A stretch of DNA of 64,000 bases from Pseudomonas sp. A-RE-19. GTDB taxonomy: Bacteria; Pseudomonadota; Gammaproteobacteria; Pseudomonadales; Pseudomonadaceae. The stretch lies in NCBI RefSeq assembly GCF_019956555.1, contig NZ_JAHBDQ010000001.1, forward strand, positions 142,737 to 206,736. Reading direction: 5' to 3'. Below the pieces are notes generated by a model. It did not search any database and was not told where the DNA came from. It saw only the letters and a program-made list of their open reading frames with translations. Shown piece by piece: positions 17,166-27,856 of this stretch (position 1 is its first letter; the number at the start of each line of letters is the position of its first letter). The translations under genes and the position numbers were made by a program.

Positions 17166-17483
17166 TCAGCCGCAATTGACGCGGGTGACCACCAGGTTGT
17201 TATCGGTGTTCAGGTTCAGGCGATCGGAACGGTACTCCAGGGTCACCATGTCGTCAGGCTTGAGGAACCGGGCATTCTGCGCGCCTGCGCGGGTACGTGC
17301 CTGCTCCAGTAATTCGGGCGAAGCCTTTTTGCCAATGGTGAATTCGGCAGCCTTTGCTTCACAACGGCTGTGGCCGGTATCGGTCGCCACAGGGTCCTTT
17401 GCCGACTCGGTGGACGTACTGCTGCAACCAGCCAGCAGAGTGGCGGCCAACAAAGTACCCAATGACGCGAGCTTCCAAGGCAT
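17166..17483 (-). CDS. I78-family peptidase inhibitor lipoprotein
   Basis: 105 residues from ATG 17483, six bases after AGGAGG. Lipoprotein signal MPWKLASLGTLLAATLLAGC (lipobox LAGC, Cys20). The mature part, RCEAKAAEFTIGKKASPELLEQARTRAG... to the C-terminal TRVNCG, carries the small I78 inhibitor domain pattern with a Cys at each end. I78 proteins inhibit serine peptidases; an outer-membrane location facing the periplasm would protect the envelope. Single gene, convergent with capB. Confidence 0.85.
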   Translation of the reverse strand: MPWKLASLGTLLAATLLAGCSSTSTESAKDPVATDTGHSRCEAKAAEFTIGKKASPELLEQARTRAGAQNARFLKPDDMVTLEYRSDRLNLNTDNNLVVTRVNCG

Positions 17484-17649
17484 GAAGCCTCCTTTTTTCA
17501 ATAGTTAAGCTGAGATCGTGCGACCGCCATTTTGGCGTTTGGTTTCACGGCGGGCGCTATCACCCTGCCCACGGTCCGGACAAGCGGCGAGTTTGCCTGA
17601 GCATCGCCCTACCATTCATCCCGCAATCGTGACTGAATATGAACAGCGT

Positions 17650-17955
17650 TCAATAGACGTCGATGTAGTCGAACGGCGGATTCGGCCAGTTCTCTTTCAG
17701 CGCATTGAAAATCTGCATGACCCAGACCTCGTCGCTGGCTGCGACCCGCCCGACATAACCCGAACCCTTGGCCCATGTTTCCAGGCGAAACCGCAGCCCG
17801 TCGATGTCTGTGCCGCCCACAACGCCCGACGAAATGTAGGCGATGCCGCCCTTGGTGACCCGCAACTGAGTGTGTTCATCGTCGCTGGCAGAGGCCAGTA
17901 GCTGACGCACTGCTTCGAGGGTCAAGCCGTCAGGGGTGTTCAAATCGATCTGCAC
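17650..17955 (-). CDS. Conserved-looking hypothetical protein, 101 aa
   Basis: Cytosolic, acidic, alpha/beta protein beginning MQIDLNTPDGLTLEAVRQLL and ending PPFDYIDVY. No known family comes to mind and there are no catalytic motifs. Codon usage matches the core genome, and the region resembles strain-conserved Pseudomonas small genes. Isolated between two intergenic regions. Confidence 0.65.
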   Translation of the reverse strand: MQIDLNTPDGLTLEAVRQLLASASDDEHTQLRVTKGGIAYISSGVVGGTDIDGLRFRLETWAKGSGYVGRVAASDEVWVMQIFNALKENWPNPPFDYIDVY

Positions 17956-18087
17956 AGCACGGTCCTTGAGAAATCGTCAAAGACCAAGTGTCGCATAGCC
18001 CTCCCCTCATGCCTAAGTCGGAGTGCCAAACGTTCCGCAAAATGGTTAACTCGACACTCAGCCTTTCCCGACTTCACGAGCGCCATC

Positions 18088-18294
18088 ATGACCACCGTAA
18101 GCATCGACGCCAACATCACAATCAAGTGGCCACAGGGCCACAGCTCTTACAGCCCGGGTAGCCCGGAAGAGTTGGCAATCATTGGTATCGATTTGCTGGT
18201 CAAGGAACTGGGGACACAAGCCGCCCAAACATTCATCGCCCAGATACTCGAGAAATACCCCGCAGACTATATGGGCCTGACAGATAGCGAGTGA
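18088..18294 (+). CDS. Small hypothetical protein, 68 aa
   Basis: Begins MTTVSIDANITIKWPQG and ends YMGLTDSE. A short acidic alpha/beta protein without export signal. No clear Shine-Dalgarno is seen. It is convergent with the ribose operon and shares the terminator at 18298-18326. Function unknown. Confidence 0.55.
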   Translation: MTTVSIDANITIKWPQGHSSYSPGSPEELAIIGIDLLVKELGTQAAQTFIAQILEKYPADYMGLTDSE

Positions 18295-18297
18295 GTG

Positions 18298-18326
18298 TAA
18301 AAACCCGCAGGTTGGCACCTGCGGGT
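18298..18326 (-). terminator. Terminator of the ribose operon
   Basis: Stem ACCCGCAGGT / ACCTGCGGGT, loop of 4, with a T-run on the minus strand, directly after the nucleoside hydrolase stop. Confidence 0.95.
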
Positions 18327-18333
18327 GCAGGGT

Positions 18334-19362
18334 TTACTTCAGACGCGCCAGACGCTGGGTCAGCAGGTCGAAGAAGCCCTGAGCGTCACCATTTTCGACC
18401 CAGAAGGCATTTTTCGGCGCCTTCAGGCCGTCATACCAGTCGACGATGGTCTGGCCGAAGGTCGGGCCTTCGCGGCTATCAACCACGACGTTGACCGAAC
18501 GCCCGGTGAACAGCTCTGGCTTGAGCAGATAAGCGATGACTGTGGCGTCATGCACCGGGCCACCCGGAATGCCGTAGTGCTCCATGTCGCCTTTGACGTA
18601 TTCATTGAGAATATCGCCCACCAGCTTGCTGGCATTGTTGTTCAGACCCGCGATCTGCTTCAGGCGCGCTTCACTGGTCAGGATCTTGTGGGTCACGTCC
18701 AGCGGCAGGTAGGTCAGTTTGACGCCACTGCTCAGCACCACTTGCGCGGCCTGAGGGTCGGCGAACAGGTTGAATTCAGCTACCGGGGTGATATTGCCGC
18801 CGTTGAAGTGCGCACCACCCATGATCACCACTTCCTTGATGCCCTGAACGATTTCGGGCTCCTGAATCAGCGCCAGGGCCAGGTTGGTCTGTGGACCGAG
18901 CATGGCGATGGTAATGCTGTGGGGTTTGGCGGTCTTCAGGGTATCGATCAGATAATTGACCGCATTGCCTTTGGCCAGGCCTTTTTTCGGCTCATGCACG
19001 GTGACACCCGACAGGCCTTCCTTGCCATGGATATTCTCGGCATAGATCGGCGTGCGCATCAGCGGTTTCGGTGCACCGGCATACACCGGCACCTCTTCGC
19101 GCCCCGCCCATTCGCGAGCCAGGCGCGCATTACGCGAGGTCTTGTCCAGACGCACATTGCCTGCGACGGTGGTCAACGCACGAATATTCAGTTCTTCCGG
19201 CGATGCCAGGGCAAACAGCAAGGCGACCACATCATCGGCACCCGGGTCGGTGTCGATGATCAAATCGATCTTTTCCGCCGCTTGGGCGCTTGTTGCGGTA
19301 ATCAGGGACAAAAGCAGCAAACTCCGGAGCAGGTGGTGCAGTTTCTGGGCATAGCGGTGCAT
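18334..19362 (-). CDS. Periplasmic nucleoside hydrolase
   Basis: 342 residues from ATG 19362, preceded by AAGGAGTGCGCT; the upstream ATG at 19443 lies inside rbsD and is rejected. A signal peptide ending TSAQA suggests export. The mature start KIDLIIDTDPGADDVVALL has the Ca-binding aspartate cluster that defines the IU-type nucleoside hydrolases, and the C-terminal VHDATVIAYLL supplies another conserved Asp. It would cleave nucleosides to base plus ribose in the periplasm, feeding RbsB. Last gene of the rbs operon; the start overlaps nothing but lies inside the 3' end of rbsD by frame. Confidence 0.92.
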   Translation of the reverse strand: MHRYAQKLHHLLRSLLLLSLITATSAQAAEKIDLIIDTDPGADDVVALLFALASPEELNIRALTTVAGNVRLDKTSRNARLAREWAGREEVPVYAGAPKPLMRTPIYAENIHGKEGLSGVTVHEPKKGLAKGNAVNYLIDTLKTAKPHSITIAMLGPQTNLALALIQEPEIVQGIKEVVIMGGAHFNGGNITPVAEFNLFADPQAAQVVLSSGVKLTYLPLDVTHKILTSEARLKQIAGLNNNASKLVGDILNEYVKGDMEHYGIPGGPVHDATVIAYLLKPELFTGRSVNVVVDSREGPTFGQTIVDWYDGLKAPKNAFWVENGDAQGFFDLLTQRLARLK

Positions 19363-19394
19363 AGCGCACTCCTTGTGCGTGGGAAGAACGGAAG

Positions 19395-19799
19395 TTAGAA
19401 CGTTACGCCAGCCACCAGGACGATGTTGCAGTACGGCTGACATTCGCCTGTACGAATAATCGCCCGAGCCTGTCGGCTGAGCACTTTGAATTGGTCATGA
19501 CTGAGCAGTTCGCGCCGGCCCAGCGCACCTTCGGTATTCAGTTCATCCAGCGTGCGCAAGGCCGAGGGTTTCTTGTCCAGAATCTCATGGGCCAGCACAT
19601 GGCTTTCGACCTGCATTTCACTGAGTACGACCTTCAAGGTACTGACGAAATCCGGAATACCGTGGGTCAAGGCCAAGTCGATCAGTTCGACACCGGGCGG
19701 CACCGGCAGGCCGGCATCGCCGATCACGACGGTGTCGCCGTGGCCCAGGGACGCGATCAGCCGTGACAGTGCGACATTAAGCAAAGGGGTCTTTTTCAT
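19395..19799 (-). CDS. rbsD: D-ribose pyranase
   Basis: 134 residues. RbsD interconverts pyranose and furanose ribose so that ribokinase can use it. Seen: [22 protein letters not shown] with the catalytic His20, the following DAGLPVPPG, and C-terminal [18 protein letters not shown], all family hallmarks. Overlaps the rbsK stop by 4 bases. Confidence 0.97.
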   Translation of the reverse strand: MKKTPLLNVALSRLIASLGHGDTVVIGDAGLPVPPGVELIDLALTHGIPDFVSTLKVVLSEMQVESHVLAHEILDKKPSALRTLDELNTEGALGRRELLSHDQFKVLSRQARAIIRTGECQPYCNIVLVAGVTF

Positions 19800-20713
19800 G
19801 GTGTTTTAAAGGCCTGTACGTCAGACAAGGTGGGAATCGAAGGCTGCGCGCCAGCACGGGTAACCGACAGCGCCGCGGCGACCTGGCCGAAACGGATGGC
19901 TTCGGCCTCGCTTTTGCCTGCCGCCAGGGCCGCGGCGAAACCGCCAACGAAGGTATCGCCGGCCGCCGTGGTATCGACCGCCTTCACTTTCGGCGCCGGG
20001 AAATGCTCGAAGCGTTTGCCATCGGCGAACAGTGATCCTTGGGCACCCAGGGTGATGATCACTTTGCCGGCCCCCATGCCGATCAAGCGGGTCGCGGCAG
20101 TTTCGGCGGTGCTCAGGGAATCCACCGGCAAACCACTCAGGGCCGAGGCTTCGCTTTCATTGGGGATCAGGTAATCGATGGCCGCATACCAATCCGCAGG
20201 CAGCGGGTGACTGGCCGGTGCCGGATTGAGGATCACGGTTTTACCCAGCTTACGACCACGCTTCAGGGCATGGCCGACCGTGGCATCCGGCACTTCCAGC
20301 TGACAGATGATGACATCCGCCGCCTGCAATACCGCGTCGAAACGGTCAATCACCTCGGGCGTCAGCGCACCGTTTGCACCCGCCACGATGACGATGGCGT
20401 TCTGACTGCTGTCATCGACCACGATCAACGCCACACCGCTGGAATCTTCGACAGTGCTGACTGCCTGGCAATCGATCTGCTCGGCCAACAACCCATCGCG
20501 CAGCACTTCGCCATAGGCGTCGCTGCCTACACAACCGACCATCGACACTTGTGCGCCCAGCCTCGATGCGGCCACGGCCTGGTTGGCGCCCTTGCCACCC
20601 GCGACCGTGGTAAACGATTTGCCGATCAGCGTTTCACCACCACGGGGCAGCCGTGGCGCCCGGGTTACCAGGTCCATGTTAAGGCTGCCTATTACCACTA
20701 CTTTTGCTGGCAT
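19796..20713 (-). CDS. rbsK: Ribokinase
   Basis: 305 residues, PfkB family. Phosphorylates ribose to ribose 5-phosphate. Motifs: GSLNMDLV near the N-terminus, the substrate-lid region [15 protein letters not shown] (PfkB signature 1), and [17 protein letters not shown] with the catalytic Asp (signature 2). Follows rbsR by 55 bases in the operon. Confidence 0.98.
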   Translation of the reverse strand: MPAKVVVIGSLNMDLVTRAPRLPRGGETLIGKSFTTVAGGKGANQAVAASRLGAQVSMVGCVGSDAYGEVLRDGLLAEQIDCQAVSTVEDSSGVALIVVDDSSQNAIVIVAGANGALTPEVIDRFDAVLQAADVIICQLEVPDATVGHALKRGRKLGKTVILNPAPASHPLPADWYAAIDYLIPNESEASALSGLPVDSLSTAETAATRLIGMGAGKVIITLGAQGSLFADGKRFEHFPAPKVKAVDTTAAGDTFVGGFAAALAAGKSEAEAIRFGQVAAALSVTRAGAQPSIPTLSDVQAFKTP

Positions 20714-20768
20714 ACATCACTCGTCAATTCTGTTTCTGCGGCGCTTTCGGTTCAGCAGTGCTTTTTGT

Positions 20769-21788
20769 TCAGCGATACTCAGCGAACACACTGGCCAGCG
20801 GCGCAGTCGATTCTCGCAGGACAATACTGGGTGTCACGATTCGCTGATCGGTCGCCAGATCCGGTGCGGCAATCCTGCGCAACAGCACCTCGGCCGCCAT
20901 CTCGCCAAGCTGCAGGATCGACTGGCCCACGGTGGTCAGCGCCGGATAGACGTAACGGCTCATCTGGATATCGTCGAATCCAATCACCGACAGTTCGGTG
21001 GGTACGCGAATATTGCGCTCGGCAGCGGCACGTAACACACCGATACCGATCATGTCGTTGCCGGCGAAGATCGCGCTGGGCGGGTTCTTTTCCAGCAGGA
21101 TCGCGGCGGCGTTGTAACCGCCGGTGCTGGTAAAGTCGCTTTCCAGCATGCGCTCGCGTGGCACTTCGACGCCCGCCTCTTTCAAGGCGCGGCAATAACC
21201 GGCCAGACGCATCTGCGCCACGCTGGTGCTTGCCGGCCCGCCAATCGTGGCGATGTCCCGGTGCCCCAACTCCAGCAGATGCCGGGTCGCCAGATAAGCG
21301 CCGTACTCATGATCGATGCGTACCAGATCGGCATCGACGCCTTCTAGCCCGCGGTCGACAATCACCATCGGCGTGCGCACGCCTGCCAGCCCTTCCGCCA
21401 GCCCACTGTCACCACCGGCCGATGCAACGATCAAGCCGTCGATGCGTTTTTCCAGCAGCACACGAAGGTAGCTTCGCTGCTTGTCCGGGTTGTCGTCGGA
21501 GTTGCAGAGGATGACGCAATAGCCGTTGCGCTCGCAGTAGTCCTCGATGCCACGGGCCAACTCGGCGAAGTACGGGTTGAGACTGTTGGGCACCAGCAGG
21601 CCGATGGTCGCGGTGGTTTTCGCTTTCAATGACCGGGCCACGGCACTGGGCACGTAGTCGAGACTTTTGATCGCCGCCTCGACCTTGACCCGTACTTCCT
21701 CACTGACCGGCCGCGTCTTGTTCACCACGTGGGAAACCGTGGTGTAGGAAATGCCCGCGAGTGCCGCTACATCCTTGATTGTTGCCAT
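20769..21788 (-). CDS. rbsR: LacI-family ribose repressor
   Basis: 339 residues. N-terminal LacI helix-turn-helix and hinge (ATIKDVAALAGISYTTVSHV, then NKTRPVSEEV), followed by a periplasmic-binding-protein-like sensor domain (about 60-330). In pseudomonads RbsR lies within the rbs operon, as here between rbsC and rbsK. It probably binds the palindrome upstream of rbsB and is released by ribose. Confidence 0.96.
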   Translation of the reverse strand: MATIKDVAALAGISYTTVSHVVNKTRPVSEEVRVKVEAAIKSLDYVPSAVARSLKAKTTATIGLLVPNSLNPYFAELARGIEDYCERNGYCVILCNSDDNPDKQRSYLRVLLEKRIDGLIVASAGGDSGLAEGLAGVRTPMVIVDRGLEGVDADLVRIDHEYGAYLATRHLLELGHRDIATIGGPASTSVAQMRLAGYCRALKEAGVEVPRERMLESDFTSTGGYNAAAILLEKNPPSAIFAGNDMIGIGVLRAAAERNIRVPTELSVIGFDDIQMSRYVYPALTTVGQSILQLGEMAAEVLLRRIAAPDLATDQRIVTPSIVLRESTAPLASVFAEYR

Positions 21789-21791
21789 GAC

Positions 21792-22769
21792 TCAGGTCCG
21801 CCGGCTTGCGCGCTGACTGCGATAAGTATCGAGCACCACCGCCACCACGATAACCGCACCGGTGATGATGCGTTTGGTGGGCTCGGTCGCGCCGATCTGC
21901 GCCAGACCGGCCGCCAGTACCGAAATGATCAGGACGCCGAAGAACGTGCTGATGACCGAGCCGCGCCCGCCCATCAGGCTGGTGCCGCCGATCACGACCG
22001 CGGCGATCACTTGCAGCTCCAGACCGGAGCCGGCATTCGGGTCCGCTGCTTCCAGGCGAGATATCTGAAACAACGCAGCGATACCGGCCAGCAGCCCCAT
22101 CAGACTGAAGACCAGGATCTTGTAGGGCTTGGGATTGATCCCCGCCAGACGCACCGCTTCTTCGTTGGTGCCGATGCCGATCAGGTAACGACCGAACACG
22201 GTACGCGTCAGCACGGCTTGGGCGATGAAGATAATCAGCAAGGCAATGATGAATGACGGCGAGATACCGAACGCGATCGGGTTGGACAGCCAGGCGAAAG
22301 CATCACCGATGTAGGCGGTGCGCGAACCGGTCATCTGATACGCCAGGCCTCGCGCCATTTCCAGCACGCCGAGGGACACGATGAACGACGGAATCCGCCA
22401 CGCCACGGTGATCGAGCCGGTGATGGTGCCGGCCAATGCCGCCGCGCCCATTCCCAATAGCGCCGCTGGCAGCACGCTCCAGCCCCAGCCGAGAATCGCC
22501 ACGCTGACCGTCGACGCCGCGAGCGCCAGCACCGACCCCACCGACAGGTCGATACCGCCGATGATCAACACGAAGGTCATGCCAACCGCCAGCACCATCA
22601 AATCGGGTATCTGGTTGGCCAGGGTGCTGAAGGTGTCGTAAGACAGGAAATGGCTGCTCAGGATCGAAAACAGCGCGACCATCGCCAGCAAGGCACCGGC
22701 CAGACCCAGGTAGGTGCCGAGGCCGTAAAAATTGCCACTACGTTTGCCGGCCAAAGATGCAGTATTCAT
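21792..22769 (-). CDS. rbsC: Ribose ABC transporter permease
   Basis: 325 residues with about 8-10 hydrophobic segments and the BPD_transp_2 signature, including the cytoplasmic loop FGRYLIGIGTNEEAVRLAGI that contacts RbsA. Inner-membrane channel of the ribose importer. Overlaps rbsA by 4 bases. Confidence 0.97.
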   Translation of the reverse strand: MNTASLAGKRSGNFYGLGTYLGLAGALLAMVALFSILSSHFLSYDTFSTLANQIPDLMVLAVGMTFVLIIGGIDLSVGSVLALAASTVSVAILGWGWSVLPAALLGMGAAALAGTITGSITVAWRIPSFIVSLGVLEMARGLAYQMTGSRTAYIGDAFAWLSNPIAFGISPSFIIALLIIFIAQAVLTRTVFGRYLIGIGTNEEAVRLAGINPKPYKILVFSLMGLLAGIAALFQISRLEAADPNAGSGLELQVIAAVVIGGTSLMGGRGSVISTFFGVLIISVLAAGLAQIGATEPTKRIITGAVIVVAVVLDTYRSQRASRRT

Positions 22770-24319
22770 GGAAGATTCCTAGGCGCTGCTTCGTTGAGCA
22801 ACGCATCACGTTTTTGGTAGCCGGCGAAAGCGGCGGCAAGCAAATCATCCTGGGTCCAGCTGTCACGCTCGAAGGTGTCGATCAGGCGCCCTGCCGAGAG
22901 CACACCAATGCGGTCGCAGATCAGCATCAGTTCGCGCAGGTCGCTGGACACCACTACCAGCGCCTTGCCCTGACGGGTCAATTCACCGAGTAATGCGTAG
23001 ATATCGAACTTGGCACCGACGTCGATGCCACGGGTCGGCTCGTCGAACAGCATCACCGTGCAGTCGCGCTCCAGCCAGCGGCCGATCACGACTTTCTGCT
23101 GATTGCCGCCGGACAGTTCCGAGACCAATTGCGTCGGGCTGGAACTGCGAATGCGCATGGCGTTGATCTGACGCTGAGCCAGCGACATCTCGTCACTGTT
23201 ATTAACAAAGCCGCCGCTGGAAATCACCGGCATATTGCCCAAGGCAATGTTGGCGCTGATTGATTGCGTCAGCAGAAGGCCTTCGCCCTTGCGATCTTCG
23301 GTGATCAGGGCGATGCCGTGACCGACTGCATCGGCCGGCGAACGAATACTCACCACCTGAGCCGACGCCCCCAGCGCGACGGTGCCGCTGTCGGCTGCAT
23401 CGGCACCGAAGATCAGGCGCAGCAATTCGGTGCGCCCTGCCCCAATCAAACCGGAAATCCCGAAAATCTCACCGGCGCGCACCTCAAAGGACACATCGCG
23501 AACCTTATCGGAACGAGTCAGCCCTTTGACCGTCAAGGCCGGCGCACCGATGTTGCGCGGGCCCATGTCGATGTGCTCGCCCAATTCACGGCCGACCATC
23601 AGGGTAACCAGTTGCTCGCTGTTGTAATTGGCCATCGGCTCGACACAGACCAGGTTGCCGTCGCGCAATACCGCAATGCGCTGGGCCACCCGCGCCAATT
23701 CTTCAAGACGGTGGGAAATGTAGATGATCGATACGCCGCGAGCTTGCAGGCGAGTGATCTGCTCGAACAGCATTTCGACTTCACGGGCCGTCAGCATTGC
23801 AGTCGGCTCGTCGAGGATCAGCACGTGGCAATCGCCGATCAGGTTGCGGGCGATTTCCACCATTTGCTGGTGGCCGATACCCAACTCGCCGACCAGAGTG
23901 TCCGGGTCGATAGCGTCAAGGCCGACCTGGGCCATGGCCTCGATCGCCGCCTTGCGCAGCTGCTTGCGGCTGATCCAGCCACCGTGGCTGGGCAGGTTAT
24001 CGAGAAACAGGTTTTCCGCCACCGACAACGTCGGCAACAGATTGAGCTCCTGCATGACCATGCGGATGCCCAGCTCTTCGGCCTGGCTCCGGCTGCCGGG
24101 ACGATAATCCTGCCCCTGGAACTGCATCTGGCCGGTGGTCGGCGTGACCAGTCCGCCAATGATTTTCGACAGCGTGCTTTTACCCGCGCCATTCTCGCCG
24201 GTCAGCGCCAGCACTTCGCCGCGCATCAGCGTCAGGTCGATGCCAGTCAGGACGGGTTGGGCGTAGGTCTTACCGATACCGCTGACCGAGAGGACAGCGT
24301 TCGGGGCGCAAACGGACAT
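22766..24319 (-). CDS. rbsA: Ribose ABC transporter ATP-binding protein (two ATPase domains)
   Basis: 517 residues with tandem ABC domains. The first has Walker A GENGAGKST and Walker B LILDEPTA. The second has the degenerate P-loop GLIGAGRTE, a signature LSGGNQQKVV and Walker B VMLFDEPTRGID. This asymmetric pattern is typical of monosaccharide importers (RbsA/MglA/XylG). Drives ribose uptake with RbsC and RbsB. Confidence 0.97.
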   Translation of the reverse strand: MSVCAPNAVLSVSGIGKTYAQPVLTGIDLTLMRGEVLALTGENGAGKSTLSKIIGGLVTPTTGQMQFQGQDYRPGSRSQAEELGIRMVMQELNLLPTLSVAENLFLDNLPSHGGWISRKQLRKAAIEAMAQVGLDAIDPDTLVGELGIGHQQMVEIARNLIGDCHVLILDEPTAMLTAREVEMLFEQITRLQARGVSIIYISHRLEELARVAQRIAVLRDGNLVCVEPMANYNSEQLVTLMVGRELGEHIDMGPRNIGAPALTVKGLTRSDKVRDVSFEVRAGEIFGISGLIGAGRTELLRLIFGADAADSGTVALGASAQVVSIRSPADAVGHGIALITEDRKGEGLLLTQSISANIALGNMPVISSGGFVNNSDEMSLAQRQINAMRIRSSSPTQLVSELSGGNQQKVVIGRWLERDCTVMLFDEPTRGIDVGAKFDIYALLGELTRQGKALVVVSSDLRELMLICDRIGVLSAGRLIDTFERDSWTQDDLLAAAFAGYQKRDALLNEAAPRNLP

Positions 24320-24375
24320 AAAAACTCTCCATGTGCTCGCCCGAACGGGCGAGCACCGTTGTGTCGCCAGAAGGA

Positions 24376-25332
24376 CTACTTGGTAACCAGCTCTACCGGA
24401 GTTTCGATGACGCCGTTGGCGCCGCTATCGACGGTCTCGCCTTTGATGATTTTCAGCGCAGTCTCGATGCCGAACACCGCTTGCCGGGCAGCAAACTGGT
24501 CGGCGGTTGCCAGGACGCGGCCATCCTTGAGCATCGGCTTGATCGCGTTGATGTTGTCGTAGCCGACCACTTGCACCTTGCCGGCCTTGCCCGCTGCACG
24601 CACGGCGGAAACGGCGCCGACGGCCATGCTGTCGTTACCGGCCAGCAGGGCTTTGACTTCCGGATATTCGCTGAGAATCGAAGCGGCAACCTTGTTGCCT
24701 TTGTCGATCTCCCAATCGCCGGACTGCAGAGACACAACCTTGATCTGCGCCGCTTCCATCGCATCCTTGAAGCCCGCCGTACGCTGCTGGGCGTTGGTGG
24801 TGGTGGAAACGCCTTCGATAATGCCGACTTCGTCACCAGCCTTCAGTTGCTTGGCCAGGTATTCGCCCACCAGACGCGCGCCTTTGCGGTTATCCGGGCC
24901 TACGAATGGAACGGTGATGTTTTTGCTTTTGACCACGGCCGGGTCCAGCTGGTTATCGATGTTGATCACGGTGATGCCGGCATCGACTGCTTTCTTGATG
25001 ACCGGGACCATGGCCTTGGAGTCGGCCGGCGCGATGACCAGCGCATTGACCTTGGCCAGAATCATTTGCTCGACGATGCGCGTCTGGCCGGCCGTATCCG
25101 TTTCGTCCTTGATGCCGTTGGAGATCAGTTCGAAGTCGCCGGAGTGGTCTTTCTGGTAGGCCTTGGCGCCGTCTTCCATGGTCAGGAAAAATTCGTTGGC
25201 CAGAGATTTCATGACCAGTGCGACTTTAGGTTTTTCAGGGGTTTCGGCGAAAGCCGAAGAAACAGGCAACGCGGCGGATGCGGCAGCCAGCATAGCGACA
25301 GCGAGAAGACGTCCAGCGAATGGCAGCTTCAT
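24376..25332 (-). CDS. rbsB: Ribose-binding periplasmic protein
   Basis: 318 residues. Signal peptide MKLPFAGRLLAVAMLAAASA... cleaved near AFA-ETPEK; mature type I periplasmic binding fold with VALVMKSLANEFF and, later, NDSMAVGAV and VVGYDNINAI. First gene of the operon, with ATG 25332 about 100 bases from the operator-like palindrome. Confidence 0.97.
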   Translation of the reverse strand: MKLPFAGRLLAVAMLAAASAALPVSSAFAETPEKPKVALVMKSLANEFFLTMEDGAKAYQKDHSGDFELISNGIKDETDTAGQTRIVEQMILAKVNALVIAPADSKAMVPVIKKAVDAGITVINIDNQLDPAVVKSKNITVPFVGPDNRKGARLVGEYLAKQLKAGDEVGIIEGVSTTTNAQQRTAGFKDAMEAAQIKVVSLQSGDWEIDKGNKVAASILSEYPEVKALLAGNDSMAVGAVSAVRAAGKAGKVQVVGYDNINAIKPMLKDGRVLATADQFAARQAVFGIETALKIIKGETVDSGANGVIETPVELVTK

Positions 25333-25428
25333 GGGTTCACTCCGATCTTATGATTATTCTGAGCAACGCTTGCACCGGAGTACGCCAGGACTCTGATCTC
25401 TACTGGATCAAGCCATCGGGGATGACCG

Positions 25429-25442
25429 CGCAAACGTTTGCG
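25429..25442 (-). promoter_or_regulatory. RbsR-type operator
   Basis: Perfect 14-bp palindrome CGCAAACGTTTGCG with the central CG step typical of LacI/GalR-family operators, about 100 bases upstream of rbsB. Binding by RbsR is inferred. Confidence 0.75.
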
Positions 25443-25524
25443 TAGACCGAACTATGCGAACCCTGTGGAGATTTGTCAACGCCGTGTTCTGCGTTCGGGT
25501 TAACAAAAAGCCAAGCCTTTTACA

Positions 25525-25974
25525 TCACGCCGTGGTGCTGACCAGGCTGCCACTGCTGGAATCCTTGGCCAGTTCCTTGACCAGATTGCCTGTCACTTGC
25601 GCGAGCGCAGCGCTGGTATCGGCGATTTGCCCCTGGATCGACATGACAGCAGTGGCTTTGGCCTCCGGAGTCGGATAACTCGCTGCCTGAGCCGCCGCCA
25701 GTTGCTGCTGTTCGCGCAATTGCTGCTGCAGTTCCTGCATGCGCTTGAGCAAAACCTGCACCGCAATACTTTGATTGCTGCTTTTTCCAGATTTGGTTTC
25801 GCCCTGAGTCTGCGTAGCGCCACCGGTTCTGACCTGGTTGTCGCTACCCTCCTCTTCACCCAGCGCTTGGCCCGAGGCGTCGGACGTCGCTTCACTCAAG
25901 GCATTGATGGTCGCCGGGGACTTGCCCGCGATAGTGATTGCGCCTGCATTTGGAAAACCGACAGTAAACGACAT
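25525..25974 (-). CDS. Hypothetical Gln-rich coiled-coil protein, 149 aa
   Basis: N-terminal low-complexity Ser/Gly/Thr region (1-65), then a coiled coil rich in Gln (LLKRMQELQQQLREQQQLAAAQ, shown here only in part as it is long: residues about 78-100) and a C-terminal helical Ala/Thr region. No signal peptide. Starts at ATG 25974, preceded by CCAGGAGTTCAA. Function unknown; codon usage is core-like. Confidence 0.7.
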   Translation of the reverse strand: MSFTVGFPNAGAITIAGKSPATINALSEATSDASGQALGEEEGSDNQVRTGGATQTQGETKSGKSSNQSIAVQVLLKRMQELQQQLREQQQLAAAQAASYPTPEAKATAVMSIQGQIADTSAALAQVTGNLVKELAKDSSSGSLVSTTA

Positions 25975-27400
<1,426 letters not shown>

Positions 27401-27409
27401 TTCGCCCTC

Positions 27410-27431
27410 GCCCGACCTTTTCCGGTCGGGC
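27410..27431 (+). terminator. Hairpin after the asparaginase gene
   Basis: GCCCGACC / GGTCGGGC stem with loop TTTTCC; no T-run follows, so termination is likely but weak. Confidence 0.55.
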
Positions 27432-27566
27432 ACTGCCGTAACCACTTGCCAGCCTTGGCGAGTGGTTCACGACCTCTTCCGATAAAAAACTCCAACTGTC
27501 CTACACCAAACGGAAAAAACCACTGTCAGAGGATTTTCTTGAATTTTAAGCAGTTGCGAAAATGCC

Positions 27567-27594
27567 TACAGTTAAATACTGTATGCACGTACAG
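27567..27594 (+). promoter_or_regulatory. LexA (SOS) box overlapping a promoter
   Basis: CTGTATGCACGTACAG (27579-27594) fits the LexA consensus CTGT-N8-ACAG. A second overlapping inverted repeat TACAGT-TAAAT-ACTGTA spans 27567-27583. TTGCGA (27554-27559) and TACTGT (27577-27582), 17 bp apart, could be the -35 and -10, so LexA would cover the -10. It lies 19 bases before the GTG start of the DUF1654 gene. Confidence 0.75.
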
Positions 27595-27612
27595 CTCAAT
27601 AAGGATAATTCC

Positions 27613-27852
27613 GTGGCCACTTCCTCTGCCTCCCCTGACGCCTATGAACGCCTGGGCATGCGCGTTCAGAAAGTCATCAATTCCCCCACCGCTCAGAAAG
27701 CCAAAGCGGCACTGATCTTCCGACTTCCGGACGAACCCGTGGATGAGTGGGAACGCTTGCTCGAAGAAATCGACGAGAACGATAACGTCACCCTCGCCCA
27801 TCGCGACGATGGCGGCGTGCAGATTTTCTGGGTTGTGCCGAAGGAAGATTGA
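27613..27852 (+). CDS. DUF1654 protein, SOS-linked
   Basis: 79 residues from GTG 27613, which follows AAGGA by 7 bases; the ATG at 27562 is upstream of the LexA box and rejected. The sequence YERLGMRVQKVINSPTAQKA... RLPDEP..EWERLLEEI...VTLAHRDDGGVQIFW is the Pseudomonas-specific DUF1654 family as I remember it. No membrane or export signal. Its stop lies 4 bases before endA, so both probably share the SOS-controlled transcript. Function of DUF1654 is unknown. Confidence 0.85.
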   Translation: MATSSASPDAYERLGMRVQKVINSPTAQKAKAALIFRLPDEPVDEWERLLEEIDENDNVTLAHRDDGGVQIFWVVPKED

Positions 27853-27856
27853 GTCA

